Shown in pieces: positions 1-11,639 of a DNA stretch of 64,000 nt. The DNA is from Eurosta solidaginis (taxonomy: Eukaryota; Arthropoda; Insecta; Diptera; Tephritidae). The stretch is from positions 281,639,693-281,703,692 of the forward strand of contig NC_090319.1 in assembly GCF_040869045.1 (NCBI RefSeq). Direction: 5' to 3'. Below the pieces are notes generated by a model. The model ran no database searches. It had not been told where the DNA came from and saw only the letters and a program-made list of their open reading frames with translations. The position numbers and the translations under genes were made by a program. The stretch's first letter is position 1; each line of letters starts with the position of its first letter.

Positions 1-62
1 CCTCATAATGCTTACGGAGATGACTCCATAAGCCCCTGAGCGGTGTAGGCTCATCAATCAAT
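1..62 (-). repeat. LINE fragment (same family as 3316-8179)
   Basis: The first ~60 bases match, with few changes, the internal LINE segment at about 52530-52590 and the equivalent part of the copy near 3790-3840. This is a short relic in an intron of the eIF3d gene, cut by the window edge. Confidence 0.75.
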
Positions 63-81
63 TATGGTTAGAAAAGGGTTA

Positions 82-104
82 TGTTGTTGTTGTTGTTGTT
101 GTTG
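82..104. repeat. (GTT)n microsatellite
   Basis: About eight GTT triplets lie beside the LINE fragment. The LINE family ends in (CAA)n, so this may descend from such a tail, although it is not at the expected 3' end here. Confidence 0.8.
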
Positions 105-250
105 CAAAAAAATTTGGACAAAGATAAAAAAAATTTCAAGAAAGTAGATTTATTTGTTAGAAAAGGTAATCGCTCTTCAACTTTGTTATATTTTTCACAA
201 ATTCAAAGATTAAGAAGCAAGTTTAAGAATTAAAATTTCTAAAATTTCAG

Positions 251-1933
251 ACAAGTATGCTTCATCATTCGGCACTGGCAGCCAATATGCTTACTATCAT
301 GAAGAGGACGAAACCACTTTCCATTTAGTAGATACTGCACGTGTGCAGAAACCCCCTCATCAGCGCGGACGTTTCCGTTCGAACATGCGTAATAATAGGT
401 AAAGCGCAACAATTCTAACTTATTTACAGATAAATTCATTGCATTCATTTTGTTTATTTTCATGCATTAGGTCTGCTCGGGGACGTAATCAACGTGGTGG
501 TTTGAATTCTGGTATGACTACTTTGGGTGGCAAAAATGTTAAAGCACGTGACCCCCGCCGTGGTATGGGCAAGAAGTTTGGTTCGCGTGGCGTACCACCC
601 AAGATACGCGAGTCATCGGTAGCTGTACGCTCTGATTGGACATCAATTGAAGAAATGGATTTCCCGCGTCTAGCAAAACTATCACTGCCTAATATTAAAG
701 AAGGCGAGGATATCATAACATGCGGTACTCTTGAATACTACGACAAAACTTACGATCGTATTAACGTGAAAAATGAGAAGCCATTGCAGAAAATTGATCG
801 CATCGTGCATACAGTTACAACAACCGATGACCCTGTTATTCGCCGTTTATCGAAAACTGTAGGCAATGTATTTGCTACTGACGCCATTTTGGCAACCATT
901 ATGTGTTCGACCCGTTCGAATTACTCTTGGGATATTGTTATAGAGAAGTTTGGTAGGGTTTTTGAATTGGTGTAAATATTTAAATTCTTAATGGTCTTTC
1001 TTCTTTATTTACAGGTGACAAGGTATTCATGGACAAACGCGACAATACTGAATTCGATTTGTTAACGGTTAATGAAACTTCTGTGGAACCACCTACTGAT
1101 GACGATAGTTCACCTAATTCACCACGTAATTTGGCAATCGAAGCGACATTCATTAATCATAACTTCAGTCAGCAAGTATTGAAAACTGGTGATAAAGAGC
1201 CTAAATACAAATTTGAGGAGCCTAATCCTTTTATAACCGAAGATGAAGATGTTGAAGTGGCTAGCGTTGGTTATCGTTACAAAAAATGGAATCTGGGTAG
1301 TGATATTGTAAGTATATCTATGTAAAAACTCATTAATTTTAAAATAAAATGTTTATTTTTCAATACTTACAGGTTTTAGTTGCACGTTGTGAACATGATG
1401 GTGTGCTGCAGTCACCTAATGGTGAACCACAATTCCTAACAATTAAGGCACTCAATGAATGGGATTCGAAATTAGCGAATGGCGTTGAATGGCGACAAAA
1501 ACTAGATACACAACGTGGTGCTGTATTGGCGAATGAGTTACGTAATAATGCCTGCAAACTAGCTAAATGGACAGTACAGGCTGCGCTGGCCGGTTCTGAT
1601 CAATTAAAATTGGGTTATGTTTCACGTAGCAATCCCCGTGATCCCTCACGACATGTCATACTTGGGACACAACAATTCAAACCACATGAATTTGCAACTC
1701 AAATTAATTTAAGTATGGATAATGCTTGGGGTGTATTACGTTGCATTATCGACATTGTAATGAAGCAGAAAGATGGCAAATATCTGATAATGAAAGATCC
1801 CAATAAGCCAATGATACGTTTATACGATATTCCCGACAATACGTTCGATAGTGAAGACTCTGATGACGGTGAGGGTGATGATGGCGAAGCTTTTCAACCA
1901 GTTTACACATATGGCAACAATAAAAGAATTTAA
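251..1933 (+). CDS. eIF3d: Eukaryotic translation initiation factor 3 subunit D, last four exons
   Basis: The coding exons are 251-398, 471-952, 1015-1307 and 1373-1933, each bounded by AG/GT. Intron lengths are 62-72 bp, as usual for flies, and the stop is TAA at 1931-1933. The ~493 residues cover all but roughly the first 65 of a ~560-residue fly eIF3d; the start lies in upstream exon(s) outside the window. Family-typical stretches are visible: [19 protein letters not shown], the basic Gly/Arg-rich segment GRNQRGG..GRK-like, [51 protein letters not shown] and an acidic C-terminus ([14 protein letters not shown]). Known role: a cytoplasmic eIF3 subunit on the 40S ribosome that can bind the mRNA cap and supports selective initiation. 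No frameshift or stop interrupts it, so it looks functional. Flies carry eIF3d paralogues (d1/d2); the high conservation favours the canonical copy, but this cannot be settled from the sequence alone. Confidence 0.95.
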
Positions 1934-1955
1934 ATTAGAGAAACCACAGCAGGAA

Positions 1956-1966
1956 AATAAAATAAA
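1956..1966 (+). terminator. Polyadenylation signals of eIF3d
   Basis: Two overlapping or adjacent AATAAA hexamers start 23 bases after the eIF3d stop codon. The mRNA end would fall about 15-30 bases further on. Confidence 0.6.
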
Positions 1967-2370
1967 GAACAAGTACATGTAATTGTGAATGTTAATATTC
2001 GCATTTACTTATGAAAGTATAATTATTTATTACAGCTGAATACAATTCGTACAAATATTAGTATATACGCTAATACGAACAGCGCCGATTTGAAATATCT
2101 ATCACAACAAAAACAGCTATAATAAATATATTCTACAGAAAATTATAGGTAATAAATGCCTATCTTTGAAATTATTAGACATTTCAAATAAAAGTAACAC
2201 AACGCAGATGGGCGTTAAAGAACACACATTGTTAGTTCTCTTAATTTTAAAAAAGTTTTTACTGAACAAAGATTATACTTATATAAAGCTCATAAATTGG
2301 TAGTCATTTACACTTATAAACAAATAAAATAGCATGGATACTATGCTGCTAAATATGTATATCAAGATGG
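1967..2370. other. AT-rich downstream flank of eIF3d
   Basis: Intergenic AT-rich sequence. I see no coding potential, no RNA gene and no recognisable repeat. Confidence 0.5.
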
Positions 2371-2375
2371 TTACT

Positions 2376-2975
2376 AACCAGTGCTGGAGGGCACCCGAAT
2401 ATTTGCTTGGCAATTGCGAATAATCACTCTTGCCAATAAATGTTACTTTGGACTAGGTAGGCAATTGAAAAGTAAAGTCCTCTCTCGGCAAACGAAAATC
2501 ATACTCTACAAGTCAAATATCGTTCCCGTCCTGCTATATGGTACAAAAGCAAGGACCATGACAACATCAGACGAAACGGCTCTGTGAGTGTTCGAGAGAA
2601 AAGTTCTTCGAAAGATTATGGACCTCTACGCGTTGGCGATGGCGAGTACCGAAGAAGATTTAACGATGAGCTGTACGAGCTATACGCAGACATCAATATA
2701 GTCCAGCGAATTAAAACACAGTGGCTGCGCTGGCTAGGCCATATTATGCTAATGAAAGATGACACACCGGCCAAGAAAGTGTTTCTATCGGAACCCGCCT
2801 ATGGAAGTAGAGGTAGAGGGCGGCCCCCCACTCCGTTGGAAAGTCCAGGTGGAAAACTATTTAAACTCTCTTGGTGTGACCAATTGGCGCCGGTTGGCAG
2901 AGAGGAGCGACTGGCGTGCCTTGTTGAATGACCATAACCGTTTAAACGGCTAAGCGCCAATTAAGTAAGTAAGTA
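2376..2975 (+). pseudogene. RTE-type LINE relic, 3' end
   Basis: Translated in shifting frames this gives the C-terminal end of an RTE reverse transcriptase protein: QTKIILYKSNIVPVLLYGTK, then YGPLRVGDGEYRRRFNDELYELYADINIVQRIKTQWLRWLGHI, RGRPPLRWKV and WRRLAERSDWRALLN. At least one frameshift (near 2585) and another near 2825 break it. The 3' end has short (AAGT)n units, typical of an RTE-like tail. The 5' two thirds (endonuclease and catalytic palm) are missing, so this is a dead 5'-truncated copy. Confidence 0.85.
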
Positions 2976-3067
2976 ATTGCAATTTTGTAGTTTAAATATT
3001 TCTCTTGAAATTGCTTGATTGCCCCACGTTAGTTCATCAAATTCAACGAAATAATTAAAAGTAAATG

Positions 3068-3315
3068 AAAACAAGTAAGGAAAGTTAAATTCAGGGTGTA
3101 ACCGAACATTACATACTCAACTGAGAGCTTTGGAGACGAAATAAGGGAAAATCACCATTTAGCAAAATGAACCTAGGGTAACCCTGGAATGTGCTTGTAT
3201 GACATGGGTATCAAATGGAAAGTATTAAAGAGTATTTTAAAAGGGAGTGGCCCATAGTTCTATAGGTGGACGCCATTTCAGGATATCGCCATAAAGGTGG
3301 ACCAGGGGTGACTCT
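3068..3315 (+). repeat. Dispersed noncoding repeat with 130-bp minisatellite, left part
   Basis: The sequence reads into the same 130-bp repeat that continues after the LINE at 8180. Bases 3304-3315 (AGGGGTGACTCT) are duplicated at 8180-8191 as the LINE target site. Removing the LINE restores a continuous repeat array. No coding capacity is seen. Confidence 0.75.
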
Positions 3316-3366
3316 GTTGTTGTTGTTGTTGTAGCAATGCTCGCCCCACCTAATAGCCGCAACCGA

Positions 3367-6300
3367 TCACAAATTGTCATCAATATCCTCTAACGGGAGT
3401 CCAAGGAAACTTGCCGTTTCAACAGGGGTGGACCATAAGGAAAGGGGTGTTAGAGGCGTTGGTTCCACATTACAATTAAAGAGATGGTTGGTGTCATGTG
3501 GGGACACATTGCAAGCAGGGCATACATTTTGTATGTCGGGGTTGATTCTGGATAGGTAAGAGTTTAACCTGTTACAGTATCCAGAACGAAGTTGAGCAAG
3601 AGTGACACGCGTTTCCCTGGGGAGTATGCGTTCCTCCTCTGCGAGTTCTGGATATTTTTCTTCAAGTACTGGATTCACCGGGCAATTCCCGACATAAAGG
3701 TCCGACGCCTGTCTATGGAGTTCACCAAGGACCTGCTTGTGTTTTTCCGCTTCATACGGCTGGGTTCTCAGGTGCCGTATTTCGACAAAATGTTTACGGA
3801 GATGACTCCTTAGGCCCCTAGGCGGTGCTGGTTCGTCAATGAGATGTCTGTTGGGATGCCCAGGTTTCTGGGTATTCAACAGAAACTGTTTGGTCAGCAT
3901 CTCATTTCTCTCCCTGATGGGGAGTGTTCTCGCCTCATTATGCAGATGGTGTTCTGGGGACATAAGAAGACAGCCCGTGGCGATTCTGAGAGCAGTATTT
4001 TGGCAGGCCTGTAGTTTCTTCCAGTGGGTGGTTTTTAGGCTTGGCGACCATATGGGTGACGCGTAGCACGTAATCGGCTGGCTAATTGCTTTGTATGTGG
4101 TCAAGAGCGTTTCTTTATCTTTTCCCCAGGTACTGCCAGCAAGGGATTTGAGGATTTTATTACGGCTCTGAATTCTTGGAACAATTGCGGTTGCGTGCGC
4201 ACCAAAATGTAGATCCTGATCAAACGTCACACCCAAGATTTTGGGGTGTAGGACAGTCGGTAGCGTAGTGCCATCGACGTGGATGTTCAATATGGTCGAC
4301 ATTTGGGGCGTCCATGTTGTAAATAAGGTCGCGGAAGATTTAGTCGGTGACAATGACAGGTTTCGCGAGGCGAAAAAACTGGAGAGATCAGGGAGGTAGC
4401 CGTTTATTTTTCTGCATAGCTCATCGATCTTTGGGCCTGGGCCTGTGGCCATTATTGTGCAGTCATCGGCGTAGGAAACGATTGTGACTCCTTCCGGTGG
4501 TGAAGGTAGCTTAGATATGTAGAAATTAAACAAAAGCGGGGATAGGACACCACCCTGTGGCACCCCTTGTTTAATTCTCCTTTGTTTTGATGTTTCGTTT
4601 CTGAATTGCACCGATGCCTGCCGACCACCCAGATAATTTGCGGTCCACCCTTCCAGGTCTTCCAGTAACGAGCCATGGTTGACCGTATCAAAAGCTTTTG
4701 ATAGGTCTAACGCTACGAGTACTGTTCTATGGTGGGGATATTGATTCAAACCGAAATTTATCTGGGTGCTAATGACATTTAGCGCGGAGGTAGTGCTATG
4801 GAGTTTTCTGAAGCCATGCTGATGAGGGGCTAGCTGCAAATGTGCTTGGAAATGAGGGAGCAAAATGGCTTCAAGCGTCTTTGCCACTGGCGATAGGAGA
4901 GATATCGGACGATATGACTCACCTACGTTAGCTGGTTTCCCAGGCTTTAGTAGCGGGACCACCTTGGCCATTTTCCATTTCTCGGGTATGACAAAGGTGG
5001 AAAGAGACAGGTTGAAGACATGCGCTAAATATTTGAAACCCTCTTTCCCTAGGTTTTTAAGCATCGGCATGGCTATGCCGTCTGGGCCCACTGCTTTGGA
5101 TGGTTTAGCGCGACCAATGGCGTCCTCAACCTCTCTAGCGGTGATGGTAATTGGTGACGCGCTGAGTTTGTGTTTATGTGCACGTCTATTGGCTCTCCGT
5201 CTATCTTTGTCGACCGTAGGATGCATTATATATTGTCGGCAGAAAGCGCTCGCGCATTTTTTCGCATCCGACAGCACCTTATCGCCAAAGGCGATGGAAA
5301 CTTTGTCTTTGTGCTTAGTCGGATTCGATAGGGACTTTACGGTGGACCAAAGTTTACCTACACCGGTAGAGAGGTTACAACCTCTTAGGTGCTCTTCCCA
5401 TTTCGCCCGCTTGTGTTCGTCCACAAGCAATCTGATGCGTTGGTTTATATCCCTTATTTGGGGGTCGCCTGGATCAAGCTGTCTTATAAGGTCGCGTTCC
5501 CTCGCTAAGCTCGCGGCCTCCGCCGGGAAGTGGGGCCGGATTTCGGGAATTCTCCCGGCGGGAATGAAATGTGCCGAGGCGGATTCAATGACCTTACGGA
5601 AGGCACGCTGCCCTTGGCGGGCATCAGTCGGGACAGGGAGGGCAGCAAAGCTGCTGTCTGTTGCAGATTTATATTCTTCCCACTTTCCTTTTTTGAAGTT
5701 TATGAAAGTGCGTTTTTCGGTGACGATGAAGTCGGCGGTACGCTCGAACGAAATAAGTATGGGCAGGTGGTCAGATGCCAATGTTACCATCGGCTGCCAG
5801 TTGACGCAGTTTACGAGTTCTGCGCTCACGATTGAGATATCTGGCGAGCTATGACAGCTTCCTACCATACGTGTGGGGGCGTCTCCGTTAATTGTGCAGA
5901 ACGTCGTTTCGTCTATTTGATCCGCCAACATCTCACCCCTACTGTCCGCCCGCAAGTTTGAATGCCATAGGTCGTGATGGGCATTGAAATCGCCTAAGAT
6001 AATGCGATTGTTGCCAGTGAGTAAGGCCTCGATATTAGGGCGGTATCCACTGGGGCAACAGGTGACAGGAGGGATGTAGATGTTGATGATTTCTAGATTT
6101 GCATCGCCTGACCGGACAGATAGGCCTTGACGTTCTAAGACATTGTCACTGCGGTCGATGCCAGGATCAAATATATGATATTGCACAGAGTGGTGTATAA
6201 TAAACGCGAGGCCGCCTCCATTTCCGCTCTCGCGGTCTTTCCTGTGGACATTATAACCAGAGCAGGTCTGCAATGCAGATCTTGCTGTGAGTTTAGTCTC

Positions 6301-6797
6301 TTGAATCGCAGCAATGCGGATGTTGTGCCGCTTCATGAAATCGACTATCTCCGTAATCTTCCCAGTTAGTCCATTACAGTTGAACTGCAGAATTCTGAAG
6401 TGCATGAGGGGTGACGCCGCCACTCTAGGGGTAAGTGAGGGGTGACTACGCCTAGGTTGTGGAAGGCCAGGACGCAATTGCTGTTGTGGCCTTGGGACTG
6501 GGCGCCCTTGGGCAAGCATTGGGGTACCCGGATGATTTGGGTTTGCGACCTGGCAACATGGCGCGATGAAACCCGTCGAGGGGTTGCCGTCGCGGAGACC
6601 AAAACATCTAGGAAAGTGGCACCACCCAAGGCAGGAGCTGCATTGAGCGGATGTCGCAAACCTATATATTCTGTGCTGGCAGACGGTGCAAACGGAGGCA
6701 GGGACTAAGAGTCTGTTTCCCTGACCTGCACGATTGCTGCCAGAAAAGATGGGAGGAGAAGAAGACGGGGGCAGGGACTGATGCTCAGCATTGCTAC
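3367..6797 (-). CDS. LINE polyprotein, C-terminal part (PHD-like finger 2, endonuclease, reverse transcriptase)
   Basis: The frame is open from the insertion edge at 6797 to the stop at 3367; an internal ATG is at 6519. N-terminal to that ATG lies a second Cys/His-rich finger (VCTVCQHRIY, QCSSCLGWCHFPRC, FIAPCC). The APE-type endonuclease follows (ILQFNCNGL, IQETK, ILGDFNAHHDLW, ASDHLPI). Then comes the reverse transcriptase: GPDGIAMPML, YRPISLLSPVAKTLE, VALDLSKAFDTVNH, GVPQGGVLSPLLFNFY and the catalytic YADD. The C-terminus has a CX2CX8HX3C knuckle (CPACNVSPHDTNHLFNC). Known role of these families: nick the target, then prime reverse transcription of the element RNA. All catalytic motifs are present, so this half looks competent; only the upstream insertion breaks the gene. 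Confidence 0.93.
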
Positions 6798-7633
6798 CTG
6801 GGGGCCTACTCTGTATTGCGATGCGAAAGGCAGTGCGATGCGAAAATAAATTGCGATGCGAAAGGTAATTGGAACTCTGTAGCGCTATCGCATCGCTAAC
6901 AATGTCGCTTTTTTATTTTTCGCTAATTTTTTGCTTGAGTATGCATCACTGACCAAACTCAAAGAAAGAGAACAAAAGAAACAAGGCGATTACAATTTCG
7001 GCAAACGATTAATTTTTGTTGAACAAATTAAAAAAAGGATTCTGTAGCATTATGGAACGATTTAAATGAAGAAAGGATTGATTTAAATGAAGAAATCCTC
7101 CCAGTTCAGAAATTGAACTGGAAGAAGTGAACGTGATAAATACAGAAAACGTGGAAAATCATAGAATGGGAAATATTGCTAGTTGTATCAGAGAACAAAT
7201 AAAAAATGACATGATTTCAAATAGAAATGCTTTATAAAAAAGTGGTTTCGATTTAATTGTTATTTATTTATGTATTTTAAGTCCACTAGGATTACAAATT
7301 GTTGCTTTTGTGTTTGTTTTGTTTTTTGAGTTGTCCTATATATTTTTAAATGAATATAAAGATATAAATTTATAAAATCATCAATTAATACTTACATATT
7401 TGAACAATGCGAATGCCTATTACTTGTAGCAAGAAAAATGCGAAAATGAATGCTGTTTGACACTCGCTTTCGCTATACAGAGTGCTAGCAATGCGAAAAG
7501 GGAGAAAAATTGCGAATGGGCAAAATGTGAATGCGAAAGTCAAAATATACATGCGAATGTCAAGATACAGAGTACCGATTTTGCGATTTCGCGTATTTTT
7601 TCTTTCGCATCGCAATACAGAGTAGGCCCCCAG
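6798..7633. mobile_element. 836-bp TIR DNA element inserted in the LINE, PIF/Harbinger-like
   Basis: Both ends carry a perfect ~32-bp inverted repeat beginning CTGGGGGCCTACTCTGTATT. Subterminal copies of GCGATGCGAAA are scattered inside each end. A short open stretch at about 7096-7236 (+) ends in TAA and reads like the last ~40 residues of a transposase (acidic, then GNIASCIREQ). The tail resembles PIF/Harbinger nucleases, but the match is weak. No clean target duplication is seen. Removing exactly 6798-7633 keeps the LINE frame open across the join. Likely an internally deleted, non-autonomous copy. Confidence 0.75.
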
Positions 7634-8156
7634 CTCTACTACGAAGGTAGTAGTTATGAGTGGTATCAGCTGTTTGAGTTGTTGGCGCCGTGGGGCGCGA
7701 GCAGCAGCGGGTACTTGTTGTGGCTTGCTGAGCAGCGAGGCTGCTGGAAGGTAGTGGGGACACGCTTAGGCGTAGACTACGGGACGCCCTTGGGCGTGAG
7801 CAGCAAGGAGCCACAAAAGATTTATAAAAGTTACGTGGACGTCGGGTTTTGGGATCAAGCCCAGAACAACCTGTCCGATGCAACCATCCCTTGCACGAGA
7901 CACACTGAACAGAGTATGACCGTCCTAAAAAGATTCTTTTCTGGCAAATGCAGCAAAACCATTTCTCAGGACCGGGGTGAGGAGACGGACCCGGATTGGG
8001 TTCGATACCTTCCCGGAGTAAGAGAATATGTAGCAGTCCTGCTGCAAGGAGCTGCTGGGAGGATGACAATTTGTGGGAGGGACGAAACAAATTAAATGGG
8101 GTCACACTGAAATGACAGTCCTTGGTCGGGAAAAATCCCGAGTCGCTCCGGTACAT
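7634..8156 (-). CDS. LINE polyprotein, N-terminal part with 2A-like motif and PHD-like finger
   Basis: The ATG is at 8156. About 23 nt of 5' leader precede it to the element end. Residues 36-47 are Leu/Ala-rich, followed at 48-57 by REGIEPNPGP, close to the 2A ribosome-skipping consensus (D[V/I]ExNPGP), with Gly in place of the Asp. A PHD/RING-type finger follows at residues ~66-119: C68/C69, C71, C85, C88, H93, C97, C118/C119, with W91. A Ser/Thr/Arg-rich linker leads to the insertion edge. The last partial codon (one base) joins in frame with 6797. Known: 2A-like peptides occur at the N-terminus of some APE-type LINE proteins. Skipping activity here is inference. Confidence 0.85.
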
Positions 8157-8179
8157 AGAACCGACTGCCTTGGGAAGCG

Positions 8180-8935
8180 AGGGGTGACTCTAGAATGTGT
8201 TTGTACGATATGGGTATCAAATGAAAGGTCTTAATGAGTATTTTAAAAGGGAGTGGGCCTTAGTTCTATAGGTGGACGCCTTTTCGAGATATCGCCATAA
8301 AGGTGGACCAGGGGTGACTCTAGAATGTGTTTGTACGATATGGGTATCAAATGAAAGGTGTTTATGAGTATTTTAAAAGGGAGTGGGCCTTAGTTCTATA
8401 GGCGGACGCCTTTTCGAGATATCGCCATAACAGTGGACCAGGGGTGACTAGAATGTGTTTGCACGATATGGGAATCAAACTAAAGATATTAATAAAGGAT
8501 TTTAAAGGGAGTGGCCCTTAGTTGTATATGTTTAGGCGTCAATAAATCAATCAAATCAATATGTTTCATCCCTTTTTTCGTATTTGGTAAAGAATTATGA
8601 AGTTTTTTTAATTTTTCGAAATTTTCGATATCGAAAAAGTGGGCGTGGTCATAGTCGGATTTCGCCAATTTTCAACACCAAGATAAAGTGAGTTCAGATA
8701 AGTATGTGAACTAAGTTTAGTAAAGATATATAGATGTTTGCTCAAGTTATCGTGTTAACGGCCGAGCGGAAGGTCAGACGGCCGACTGTGTATAAAAACT
8801 GGGCGTGGCTTCAACCGATTTCGCCCATTTTCACAGAAAACTGTTATCGTCATAGAAATTTTGCCCTTACCAAATTTCATAAGGATTGGTAAATTTTTGT
8901 TCGACTTATGGCATTAAAAGTATTCTAGACAAATT
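8180..8935 (+). repeat. 130-bp minisatellite array and following dispersed repeat
   Basis: Units begin at 8181, 8311 and 8441 (period 130 bp) and continue from the unit at 3175-3315. Each holds the motifs GATATGGGTATCAAATGAAA, AAAAGGGAGTGGGCC and CGAGATATCGCCATAA. After the last partial unit the sequence has the recurring GTGGGCGTGG blocks separated by AT-rich DNA. No protein is encoded. Confidence 0.85.
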
Positions 8936-9118
8936 AAATGAAAAAGGGCGGAGCCACGCCCATTTTGAAATTTTATTTTATTTTTGTATTTTGTTGCACT
9001 ATATCATTACTGGAGTCGAATGTTGACATAATTTACTTATATACTGTAAAGATATTGAATATTTTTTTAAATAATTTTTTTTTTTTAAAAGTGGGCGTGT
9101 TCTTCAACCGATTGCGCT

Positions 9119-10480
9119 AATCTATATATTAATACGCTAACAAAATTTCCATACAATCAATTGACAGGCTGTTTCGCATACTTAGCATACGTATATTCAT
9201 ATAAAAGTAAATATAATTTGTAGCGTACCAAAAAATCTTAAATAGAATTAATTTTTGACCGGCCCATTTTTTGTGGCAAATTTCACTTAAACGTAAATAC
9301 ATAAGTCTTTATTTAACAGATTCTTTGTTTTTTATTTTAGTTGTTTTCAAAAAAACATGAAATCACAAATAATGAGTTAACTTTTGTTGAAACTAACTAA
9401 TTTATTTATAACAATTAATGGCAAATTTGCCCGAAAATGTTTTTGCATTTGCAGATTTAATCCTTATTTTAGATAAAGTACGTCGTATACTGCACAAAAA
9501 AAAGTTACAAAAATATAACATTACATTTTTTATATTGCCTTTATTCTAATTACGGAACAAAAAAACGTTCCAAAAACGTGTTTGATTTTAGGTCAAAGCG
9601 GCAACCGGCATCATAGCGGCCGTCTTGCATAGGCAGTATATTACCCACTATCTATATATTAATTCGCTAACAAAATTTCCATACAAACAATTGACAGGCG
9701 GTTTTGCATAGTTAGCATACGTAAAATCATATAAAAGTGATATGAATCGATTCGTATAGATCAGCCGCAGTGCATAGGCCAATTTTTGTTAACAAATATT
9801 ACTCTATTTGTTTATAATTAATAGAAAAAGTTTTTAGTCAATCCAACAATCTCTCCAAATATGGATATTTACTTTCTTGCACAAAAGCGCGCCATCTTTG
9901 GACAAATTATGTAAGTGCTCTAAGACACAAACCTACATAAGCGTACGCGCTACACGGCGAAAGATTAAAACATGGTTTCCCATTGTTGCCATTTTTTGTG
10001 GGAAATTTAACTTACACGTAAATACATAAGTCTTTATTTAACAGATTCTTTGTTTTTATTTTAGTTGTTTTCAAAAAAACATGAAATCGCAAATAATGAG
10101 TTAACTTTAGTTGAAACTAACTAATTTATTTATAACAATTAATGGCAAATTTGCCCGAAAATGTTTTTGCATTTGCAGATTTAATCCTCATTTTAGATAA
10201 AGTACGTCTTATTCTGAACGAAAAAAAAGTTACAAAAATATAACATTAAATTTTTTATATTGCCTTTTATGCTAATTTATTTTAGTCTTATTTTATTTTA
10301 TTATATATTCTCTTATTTCAAATTGGTTTATTATTATTTAACTGCAACTTGACTGAATCGAAAATTTGACGTTGTATATTAAACGAAACAAAAAAACATC
10401 CCAAAAACGCCTTTGATTTTAGGTCAAAACGGCAACCGGCATCATAGCGTGCATAGTCAGTATATTACCCACTATATTTA
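9119..10480 (+). repeat. Large diverged tandem duplication
   Basis: Copy 1 (9119-9650) and copy 2 (9648-10480) share three blocks in the same order: CGCTAACAAAATTTCCATAC (9132, 9663), CGTAAATACATAAGTCTTTA (9292, 10017) and GGCAACCGGCATCATAGCG (9600, 10432). Copy 2 has an extra ~250 bp after its first block. Neither copy encodes a protein. The outer boundaries have the same sequence (TATTACCCACTAT), as expected for tandem duplication. Confidence 0.85.
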
Positions 10481-11639
10481 TTATTAGGCTAACTGTTGGA
10501 TTATATATCCATTAATCGGATGCCTAGATCCCATAACCCTAATTTTTGTGAAATCAATTTTATTTTAGTAAATATGTTTTTGTTTGTTTTTCTTTTCTTT
10601 CTAATTTATTCTGCTTTGTTATATCTTAGTATTGTATTGTTTACAGACAATATTTTATGGTAGATATGGTCATATATATTCATGAAACGGAGTGTTTACA
10701 AATTTAATACAAATTAATTGCGTACATAGATCTCAATGGGAATCCCAACATTAAATATGCGAACACTAGAATCTTCATATTTCCACAATGATCACATTAA
10801 ACCCCGGAAAAAGTCCAAGCGCACTTATTGCGTTTTTATATGGAACTGTTTGTTCACTTCACTTAACTTTTCGCAATTTAAGTACTTTATTTTTTTCTTT
10901 AATTAAACATTTTTTAGTAAACTCTGCTTTCTTTCTCATTACATAATTTTTTTATATTTTTATTTTATTTTTTATGAAGGTATCCTATTCTACTCGAAAT
11001 TTTTGTTTTGTGTCACACTTACATATTATATATGTATTTATACAAAATTAAACGGGTGACGTGAAATAGGCTAAATTCCTTTAGCAAATTTCTTCGTTTT
11101 TAACTAAAAGTTCGTGTTTTTTGAATTATGACACTATTGAAGTAAATGGGCGATATATGTATATGGGTTATATAGGCCTACTGGGGAACCGAGCTCCCAA
11201 AACTAACTTCGGTAGCGCGCCAACGGGGAACTTCCGGGTGGTGTGGAAAAGCCTATTTTTCAATTCAATTTCAAGTAATTTCACCATAATTCTATGTCAA
11301 TTTCATTTGATTTTACATAATTTTTATATTTTTGTTTAAGGAGCTCCATACCAATACGTTATAATTACACGTGAAAAGTTTGTAGAAAATTTAAGAAAAT
11401 ACAATCAAAAAGTACAAAGTCTTGATCAAATTCAAAATTTTAAAGAAAAAGTTAAGTAAGTTAGACCAGTTTGCTACATTTCCAAATCTTGATGCATAGA
11501 CTGAGTTGAAAAAAATACACGTTGATCGAATTTCGACCACAGGCGATACTAGTTTTTATTAAGCACACATATAGTAATAGGAGTAATGTTCCTGCCAAAT
11601 TTCATCATGATATCTTCAACGACTACCAAATTACAGCTT
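10481..11639. other. AT-rich noncoding sequence
   Basis: Mostly A/T runs. A more GC-balanced patch at 11160-11260 looks repeat-derived. No credible ORF, RNA gene or terminal repeats were found. Confidence 0.5.

Larger units (their letters stand above)
3316..8179 (-). mobile_element. Near-complete non-LTR retrotransposon (single-ORF LINE)
   Basis: The element lies on the minus strand and is flanked by a 12-bp target-site duplication (3304-3315 and 8180-8191). Its 3' end is a (CAA)n tail (GTT repeats at 3316-3332 on the + strand). Its 5' end near 8179 agrees with the 5' end preserved in the copy at 43.0 kb. Excluding an 836-bp insertion (6798-7633) it is ~4.03 kb and carries one long open frame of about 1,317 codons. 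The frame encodes a PHD-like region, an APE-type endonuclease, a reverse transcriptase and a C-terminal zinc knuckle. No RNase H domain is seen. The domain set points to the Jockey/CR1 side of the LINE tree, but the clade needs a tree. The element lies inside a minisatellite repeat, not in a host gene. Confidence 0.92.

Noticed and set aside
4865..5854. 329-residue + strand ORF
   Set aside because: Lies antisense to the LINE endonuclease/RT frame, which has all the conserved motifs; a shadow ORF.
7457..8095. 212-residue + strand ORF
   Set aside because: Antisense to the LINE N-terminal frame and crosses the end of the inserted element.
3304..8191. Considered the 12-bp repeat at the LINE edges as part of the 130-bp minisatellite only
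   Set aside because: It belongs to the minisatellite, but its presence on both sides exactly at the LINE ends is best explained as the target-site duplication within that array; slippage between units cannot be fully excluded.
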